Source of the DNA: Kitasatospora herbaricolor
GTDB taxonomy: Bacteria > Actinomycetota > Actinomycetes > Streptomycetales > Streptomycetaceae
DNA length: 64,000 bases
NCBI RefSeq assembly: GCF_030813695.1
Contig: NZ_JAUSVA010000002.1
Span: forward strand, 5,518,001 to 5,582,000
Reading direction: 5' to 3'
A program made the translations under genes and the position numbers. Every line of letters begins with the position of its first letter. Position 1 is the stretch's first letter. Positions 59,285 to 64,000 of the stretch are shown here, one piece after another. The notes under the pieces are model-generated. The model did not search any database. It saw nothing but the letters and a program-made list of their open reading frames with translations, and had not been told where the DNA came from.

Positions 59285-62092
59285 ATGACCAGCACACCCT
59301 CCACCGGCCCCGCCGCTCCCGGCCGGGTGCCGTCGTGCCCTGACTGCGGGGCGCCGTTCGAGGCCGAGCGGCCCGCCCGCTGTGGTCGGTGCCGGCTTCC
59401 GCTGGACGGCCCGGCCGCCGCGACGCTGTGGCAGGTGACGCTCGCGCTGCAGAGCGTCGAGGCGCAGCGGCTGGTGCTGCTCCGGCAGCGGGACGACCTG
59501 CTCGCCGGGCTGCGGGCCCGCCGGGACGAGCCCGGGGGCGTCCCGGCGGGCCCGCAGCCCCCGTGGGGTCCGCCTCCGCCCGCGACCGGGCGCCCGGAGG
59601 TGTCCGGGCGGTCCGCGCAGACCGTCCTGCTGGTGCTCGGCGGCCTGCTGGTGACCATCGCGGCGCTGGTCTTCACCGTGGTCAGCTGGGGGTATCTGGG
59701 GATCGGCGGGCGCGCCGCCGTGCTGGCCGTGCTGACCGGATGCGCCCTCGCACTGCCCCCGCGACTGCGCCGCCGCGGCCTGTCCGCCACGGCCCAGACC
59801 TCGGCGGCCGTGGGGCTGGCCCTGGTGCTGCTGGACCTCTTCGCCGCGCGGGCCGCCGGCCTGCTGGGTCTGGACGCCGTCGCCGCACCCGCCTACTGGG
59901 CGGCGGCCACCGCGCTGACCAGCGCCGGAGCGGCGGCGTACGGATGGTTGCTGCGGCTGCGCCTCCCGGTGGCGGCCGGGTTCCTGCTCGGGCGGCTGCC
60001 CGGGCTGCTCGCCGTCCACGCGCTCGGACTGGACGGCGTCGACGCGGCGGCCACGGCGATGGTGGCCACGGCCGCGGTCGACCTCGCGGTGCTCCGGGCG
60101 GTGGCCGGCCGTGGTGAGGCCAGGTCTCTTCCGGCCGCCGGCCCGGTGTTCCGCCAAGCCGTCGGCGCGACGGCCGCGCTCTGGGGTGGGCTGGGCGCGT
60201 TCCTCGCGGGGCAGGCCTCACTGTCGGCCGTGCTGCAGCCGCGCCACCCGGCGGCAGCAGCGGACGAGCGGTGGACCGTGGTCGCCTGGGCCTGGCTGCC
60301 GCTGGGCTGCTTCGCGCTGCTCGCGCTGGCGGTGTCGCTGCGCCACCCGCGCCGCGCGCAACCCGGCCTGCCGGCCGGCGGTCGGCGGGTGGCGGCCGCC
60401 CTCGGCGGCGCCGCGCTCCTGGCCGCCGGCGGTGGAACCGTCGCCGCGGCGCTGGCCCGGGAGTGGGGAGCGGTCGCCTACGCGGCGCCGGCCGGGCTGC
60501 TCGCCGTGGCGACGGGCGCGCTGCTGCGGGGTTCGGTGAGCGGCTCCGCGAGGTCCGGCGCGCCGGCTCCCGCGTCGGACCGGCCGCCGGGCCGGGTCGT
60601 CCCGCTCGGGCTGTTCCACTCCGCCGTGCTGGTCCTGCTGGTCGCCTCGGCGCCGGCGCTGGGCGAGATCGTGCCGGCTGTCCTCGCACCGATCCGGCAC
60701 ATCCCGGCGGCCTGGGCGGACGGGCCGTCAGCATCCTGGGAGTGGTCGCTCGCACCGGCCGCCGGCACCGGTCTCTGGCTGCTGCTGGCCGTGCTCGCCG
60801 TGCTGACCGCGTACGGCCTGACGCGGGCCGACCTCGGCCTGCCGTCCGCTGAGGCCTCCCCCGGTCCGGCTTCCCCCGGTCCGGGTTCGCCCATCCCGGC
60901 CTCTCCCCATGAGGCCGCCGCCGTTGCGGCCCCCGGTTCCGGTTCCGGCCCGGCCGAACCGGGCCGCGCCTTCGCCACGGCCACCGCGCTGGTCGGTGTC
61001 CCCGCCCTCGCACTGCTGCCGGTGGCCCTCGGGCTGCCGTACGGTGTCGCGGTCGCCGTCGCGGCGGGGTCCGCGGTCGCCGCCGTGGGGTACGCCGTCT
61101 CACGCCCGGTGCGGCCGGCCACCGTGGCGGCGCTGGTCACGGCCGCGGTGCTCGCGCTCCTCTGGGCTCCGGCCGACCGGGTGGCGACCATCGCGGTGCT
61201 CGCCGTGCTCGCCGCCCTCTCGGCCGCCCTGACGGTCCGCGCCGCCTCGGTGCCCACGGGGCGGTGGCTCGCCGTCCGACCCGCGGTGACCGCCGCCTGC
61301 GCCACGGCGGCACTGGGCGCCGAGGCCGCCGCCGTCACCGCCACGGCGGGGGCGGCCCATGCGGACGTGCTGCTGGCGGTGCTCGCGGTGGCGGTCGCCT
61401 CCGCCCCGGTGGCGGCGTGGGCCGGAGGCGGTGTCTCGCGGGCGGTGGAGCGTACCGGCTACGCCCTCGGCGGGTTCGCCCTGCTGCTGACCGCCACCGC
61501 CACGGCGCCCGGGCGACTGGCGTTCGCGCTCGCGGTGGCCGGCGTCGCGATGCTCGGGGTCGCGCTGCGGCCCGACCGGCGCCGCGCGGCGTCGGTCGCC
61601 GCGACCGCGCTGCTGATCGGCTCGTCCTGGATCCGGCTGGCGCTCTCCGGGGTGGGCACGCCGGAGGCGTACACCCTCACGGTGGCCGTGGCGGCCCTGG
61701 TGATCGGGGTGCTGCACCGGCGGCGGTTCCCCGAGGCGGGGTCCTGGACGGCCTACGGTCCCGGTCTCGGCCTCGGGCTGCTGCCCAGCCTGCTGGCGGT
61801 GTGGGCGGACGGGGGCCGGCTGCGCCCGCTGCTGCTCGGCTCGGCCGCGCTGGCGGTGACGGTGCTGGGCGGGCGGCTGCGGCTGCGGTGCCCGCTGCTG
61901 CTGGGCGGGGCGACGCTGCTGCTGGTCGCCGTGCACGAGTTGGCCCCGGCCGTGGTGCAGGTGCTCGGCCTGTTGCCGCGCTGGGTGCCGCTCGCCTTCG
62001 CCGGCCTGCTGCTCCTGGTGCTGGGGGCGACCTACGAGCAGCGCCTGCGGGACGCCCGCCGGCTGCGGGCGTCGCTGGGCCGGTTGCAGTGA
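59285..62092 (+). CDS. Very large multi-span membrane protein (SCO7613 C-terminal family)
   Basis: 935-aa protein. A zinc-ribbon-like start (VPSCPDCGAPFEAERPARCGRCRLPLDG; paired CxxC) and a short helix are followed by about 25 hydrophobic segments (first at GRSAQTVLLVLGGLLVTIAA) separated by short loops and a Pro/Ser/Gly-rich linker at about residues 525-560. The C-terminus (ATYEQRLRDARRLRASLGRL) is cytoplasmic. The topology matches the 'SCO7613 C-terminal domain-containing membrane protein' family, whose function is unknown. I use the ATG at 59285; the frame upstream to 59213 has no ribosome site. Confidence 0.8.
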   Translation: MTSTPSTGPAAPGRVPSCPDCGAPFEAERPARCGRCRLPLDGPAAATLWQVTLALQSVEAQRLVLLRQRDDLLAGLRARRDEPGGVPAGPQPPWGPPPPATGRPEVSGRSAQTVLLVLGGLLVTIAALVFTVVSWGYLGIGGRAAVLAVLTGCALALPPRLRRRGLSATAQTSAAVGLALVLLDLFAARAAGLLGLDAVAAPAYWAAATALTSAGAAAYGWLLRLRLPVAAGFLLGRLPGLLAVHALGLDGVDAAATAMVATAAVDLAVLRAVAGRGEARSLPAAGPVFRQAVGATAALWGGLGAFLAGQASLSAVLQPRHPAAAADERWTVVAWAWLPLGCFALLALAVSLRHPRRAQPGLPAGGRRVAAALGGAALLAAGGGTVAAALAREWGAVAYAAPAGLLAVATGALLRGSVSGSARSGAPAPASDRPPGRVVPLGLFHSAVLVLLVASAPALGEIVPAVLAPIRHIPAAWADGPSASWEWSLAPAAGTGLWLLLAVLAVLTAYGLTRADLGLPSAEASPGPASPGPGSPIPASPHEAAAVAAPGSGSGPAEPGRAFATATALVGVPALALLPVALGLPYGVAVAVAAGSAVAAVGYAVSRPVRPATVAALVTAAVLALLWAPADRVATIAVLAVLAALSAALTVRAASVPTGRWLAVRPAVTAACATAALGAEAAAVTATAGAAHADVLLAVLAVAVASAPVAAWAGGGVSRAVERTGYALGGFALLLTATATAPGRLAFALAVAGVAMLGVALRPDRRRAASVAATALLIGSSWIRLALSGVGTPEAYTLTVAVAALVIGVLHRRRFPEAGSWTAYGPGLGLGLLPSLLAVWADGGRLRPLLLGSAALAVTVLGGRLRLRCPLLLGGATLLLVAVHELAPAVVQVLGLLPRWVPLAFAGLLLLVLGATYEQRLRDARRLRASLGRLQ

Positions 62093-62102
62093 GCCCGCCG
62101 GC

Positions 62103-62130
62103 GGTCCGACCGGTCGCGACGGGTCGGACC
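62103..62130. terminator. Terminator between the large membrane protein and HAD genes
   Basis: A 9-bp perfect stem (62103-62111 with 62122-62130) between convergent genes. Confidence 0.6.
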
Positions 62131-62151
62131 GCCGACCCGGCTCGGGTCGGC

Positions 62152-62811
62152 TCAGCCGACCCGGACGGTCAGCCGGCCGTCGGCGTCGGCGGTCACCTCG
62201 ACCTGCTCCAGCGAGTCCGCCTGGACGGTCGGCCGGTGGGCGGCGGCCCGGGGCCCGATGCCGACCACCTGCATGCCGGCCGCCAGGGCGGCGGCGACGC
62301 CGGCCTCGGAGTCCTCGAAGGCCAGGCAGTCTGCCGGGGCGAAGCCGAGGGCGGCGGCGCCCTTGAGGAAGCCCTCGGGGTCGGGCTTGCTGGCGCCGAC
62401 GGACTCGGCGGTGACCAGGACCGGCGGCAGCGGCAGCGCGGCCGCGCCCATCCGGACCCGGGCCAGGCCCTCGTCGGCGGAGGTCACCAGGGCGTGCGGG
62501 AGGCCGGCCAGCGAGGCGAGGAAGGCGGGCGCCCCGGGGACGGGGACGACGCCGTCGGTGTCGGCGGTCTCCTCGGCGAGCATCAGCCGGTTCTCCTCGA
62601 TGTTCTGCTCCATCGGGCGGTCCGGCAGCAGGATCGCCATCGAGAGGTGGCCCTGGCGGCCGTGCACGACGCGCATCGCGGCGTCGCCGTCCAGGCCCTG
62701 CCGGGCGGCCCAGCGGCGCCAGCAGCGTTCGACGACGGCGTCGGAGTCGACCAGGGTCCCGTCCATGTCCAGCAGGAGGGCTCGGGCGGACAGCTCGGTG
62801 ATGACGGGCAC
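62152..62811 (-). CDS. HAD-superfamily phosphatase
   Basis: 219-aa HAD hydrolase of the beta-phosphoglucomutase/sugar phosphatase subgroup. Motif I is LLLDMDGTLVDSDAVV, motif II ALVTSADEG, motif III the Lys in ESVGASKPDPEGFLKGA and motif IV CLAFEDSEAGVAAALAAG. An alpha-helical cap lies between motif I and II. GTG at 62811 follows GAGGAGT. An AT-rich inverted repeat lies 24-48 bases upstream. It follows a split RibD locus; it might dephosphorylate a riboflavin intermediate or a sugar phosphate. Confidence 0.85.
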   Translation of the reverse strand: MPVITELSARALLLDMDGTLVDSDAVVERCWRRWAARQGLDGDAAMRVVHGRQGHLSMAILLPDRPMEQNIEENRLMLAEETADTDGVVPVPGAPAFLASLAGLPHALVTSADEGLARVRMGAAALPLPPVLVTAESVGASKPDPEGFLKGAAALGFAPADCLAFEDSEAGVAAALAAGMQVVGIGPRAAAHRPTVQADSLEQVEVTADADGRLTVRVG

Positions 62812-62834
62812 GGTGGTACTCCTCGGAGGGCCGA

Positions 62835-62859
62835 TGTTTGTTTCAAAATGATACAAACA
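62835..62859. promoter_or_regulatory. AT-rich 25-bp inverted repeat, probable operator
   Basis: TGTTTGTTTCA (62835-62845) and TGATACAAACA (62849-62859) are inverted repeats with one mismatch and an AAA centre. At about 28% GC it stands out sharply here and lies between the deaminase stop and the HAD gene start. Repeats of this kind bind GntR-, DeoR- or ROK-type repressors. Confidence 0.65.
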
Positions 62860-62861
62860 AT

Positions 62862-63323
62862 TCAGCCGATCAGATGCGCGTTCACCGCCCGGGCCGCCGC
62901 CGCCAGCTCCGGCAGCTCCACGACCTCGATCCCGGCCGCCTCCAGCAGGGCCGTGCCCTGGCAGTCGGTGACGAACAGGTCCGGCTCGCGCCAGGCCACC
63001 ACCACCCGGGCGACCCCCGCCGCGATCAGCAACTGCGAGCAGGTCAGCGGCCGGGAGGCGCGCCGGCCGCAGGGTTCGAGCGAGCTGTAGACCGTCGCGC
63101 CCAGCAGCCTCGGGTCCCCGGCGGGGAGCTTCGCCAGGGCGGACTCCTCGGCGTGCACGAGCGGGTCGCCCTCCCGGCTCCAGCCCTCGCTGACGGTCGT
63201 CCCGTCCGCGCCGACCACCACCGCGCCCACCGAGAAGGCCGTTTCGGACGGCGGGCACAGCTTCGAGAGCTCGACGGCCCGGCCGAGCAGGGCGAGATCG
63301 ACGGCTCGCTGGTCAGCGGTCAC
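62862..63323 (-). CDS. RibD-like deaminase (N-terminal half as a separate gene)
   Basis: 153-aa zinc-dependent pyrimidine deaminase. Zinc ligands fit H57 (with E59 as proton shuttle, VHAEESAL), C85 and C95 in SSLEPCGRRASRPLTC; the following LLIAAGVARVVVAWREPD is as in RibD deaminase domains. It starts 4 bases inside the preceding reductase gene (63320), so the two are coupled and probably form a complex equal to bifunctional RibD. A role in riboflavin or in a nucleoside-type pathway cannot be told apart. Confidence 0.85.
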   Translation of the reverse strand: MTADQRAVDLALLGRAVELSKLCPPSETAFSVGAVVVGADGTTVSEGWSREGDPLVHAEESALAKLPAGDPRLLGATVYSSLEPCGRRASRPLTCSQLLIAAGVARVVVAWREPDLFVTDCQGTALLEAAGIEVVELPELAAAARAVNAHLIG

Positions 63324-64000
63324 GGTGCGGGCTCCTTCGGGGCGTACCTGAGCAGGACGACATCACCCACCGTACGTGCCTCCAGCAGCCGCATCCGCCG
63401 GGCCGGGCCGCCCGGGAACGCGGCCGGGTGCACGAACCGCGGCGCCGCGGCCTGGCCGACCAGCAGCGGGGCGACCACCAGCTGCAGCTCGTCGGCGAGG
63501 CCTTGGGCGAGGAACTGGGTGTGCACGCTGCCGCCGCCCTCCACCATCAGCCGCCGCACCCCGCGGGCGCCCAGATCGTCCAGCACCGCGCCCAGCCCGA
63601 CCTCGGCGCCGAGCGCGACCACCTCGGCCAGGCCGTCCAGGGCCGGCCGCAGCCGCCGGGCCCCGGCCTCCGTCGTGTAGGCGACCTTGCCGCCGCCGGT
63701 GTGCCAGAACCGCAGGTCCGCGTCGAGCGCGCCGCTCGCGCTGAGCGTCACCTTCAGCGGGTACGCGGGGCGCCCGTCGGTGACCCGGGCGGCCCGCCGG
63801 CCCGGGTCGTTGACGAGCAGCCGGGGGTTGTCGGCGCGCAGGGTGTTGCCGCCGACCAGGATCGCGTCGCTGTCGGCGCGCTGCGCGTCGACCCGGTCGA
63901 AGTCGGCCGGGTTGGAGAGCAGCAGCCGCTCCGGCGAGGCGTCGTCGAGGTGCCCGTCCAGCGACATCGCGGCGCTCAGCAGGACGTACGGGCGGGTTGG
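63320..64000 (-). CDS. RibD C-terminal-type pyrimidine reductase (5' end beyond the window)
   Basis: Dihydrofolate-reductase-like RibD reductase domain of at least 226 residues. The visible N-terminal frame reads ...PTRPYVLLSAAMSLDGHLDD, so the start lies beyond 64000. Substrate/NADPH motifs: AILVGGNTLRADNPRLLVND and RRLMVEGGGSVHTQFL. The end overlaps the deaminase start by 4 bases. It would reduce the ribosyl group of the deaminated pyrimidine in riboflavin synthesis. Confidence 0.85.
   Translation of the reverse strand, partial: PTRPYVLLSAAMSLDGHLDDASPERLLLSNPADFDRVDAQRADSDAILVGGNTLRADNPRLLVNDPGRRAARVTDGRPAYPLKVTLSASGALDADLRFWHTGGGKVAYTTEAGARRLRPALDGLAEVVALGAEVGLGAVLDDLGARGVRRLMVEGGGSVHTQFLAQGLADELQLVVAPLLVGQAAAPRFVHPAAFPGGPARRMRLLEARTVGDVVLLRYAPKEPAP

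Noticed and set aside
1..64000. CRISPR arrays, tRNA or rRNA genes, insertion sequences
   Set aside because: No regularly spaced repeats, cloverleaf-like segments, rRNA sequence or transposase reading frames were recognised on either strand.

Overview
The window is high-GC (about 73%) actinobacterial chromosome, almost certainly from the Streptomycetaceae (Streptomyces or Kitasatospora). Evidence: mycothiol metabolism (mca), a WhiB-family protein, SARP and AfsR-type regulators, a DasR-type operator in front of a chitinase, GTG/TTG starts with GGAGG-like ribosome sites, and perfect GC-rich terminators between convergent genes. From memory, the order mca - pckG - chitinase - uppS - phoH - ahpC/ahpD/oxyR - fumarase - wblI - glpX - xseA/xseB - ispH - ppgK - ychF follows the S. 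coelicolor core around SCO4967-SCO5061, so most of the window is conserved core.

Region 1 (1-1691) holds a DUF4307 gene, mca and a small membrane protein. Region 2 (about 1841-15183) interrupts the core and is a 3-amino-4-hydroxybenzoate (3,4-AHBA) biosynthetic gene cluster of the grixazone type. A dedicated aspartokinase feeds aspartate semialdehyde to a GriI-like aldolase and a GriH-like cyclase, which make 3,4-AHBA. A two-part carboxylic acid reductase (GriD/GriC) gives the aldehyde, and a tyrosinase-like copper enzyme (GriF) with its chaperone (GriE) oxidises the o-aminophenol. An MFS exporter, a BBE-like flavin oxidoreductase, a SARP activator and a GAF-LuxR regulator complete the cluster. 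The final product cannot be read from sequence; a phenoxazinone is most likely.

Region 3 (15558-37347) is mostly core: thioredoxin-like DUF255 protein, an XRE regulator beside secreted C70-type peptidase and LPXTG-less surface proteins, hemolysin III, PEP carboxykinase, alanine aminotransferase, a lipoprotein, a prepilin peptidase, a DasR-linked GH18 chitinase, a cis-prenyltransferase, PhoH, a cell-wall lytic enzyme, an AI-2E family exporter and the AhpD/AhpC/OxyR peroxide defence locus. Region 4 (37429-44282) is regulatory: a GAF-SpoIIE-ATPase phosphatase, a methyltransferase, an AfsR-like SARP/NB-ARC/TPR regulator and, divergent from it, a small acidic protein.

Region 5 (44535-62092) returns to core: class I fumarase, DUF1707 protein, wblI, glpX, DUF4245, nitroreductase, exonuclease VII, an APC permease broken by an in-frame stop codon, ispH, ppgK, ychF, a YoeB/YefM toxin-antitoxin pair, cutA and a very large membrane protein. 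Region 6 (62152-64000) has a HAD phosphatase behind an AT-rich inverted repeat and a split RibD (deaminase plus reductase), the last gene running off the window.

Main points for a second look: the 3,4-AHBA cluster with an aspartokinase whose regulatory ACT domain has lost its usual effector motifs; the nonsense-interrupted permease; an oxyR frame that opens upstream of its only canonical start with an AT-hook-like tail behind a good ribosome site; two tandem 24-bp perfect palindromes inside a phosphatase gene; and the HAD/split-RibD locus. No rRNA, tRNA, CRISPR array or insertion sequence was seen.
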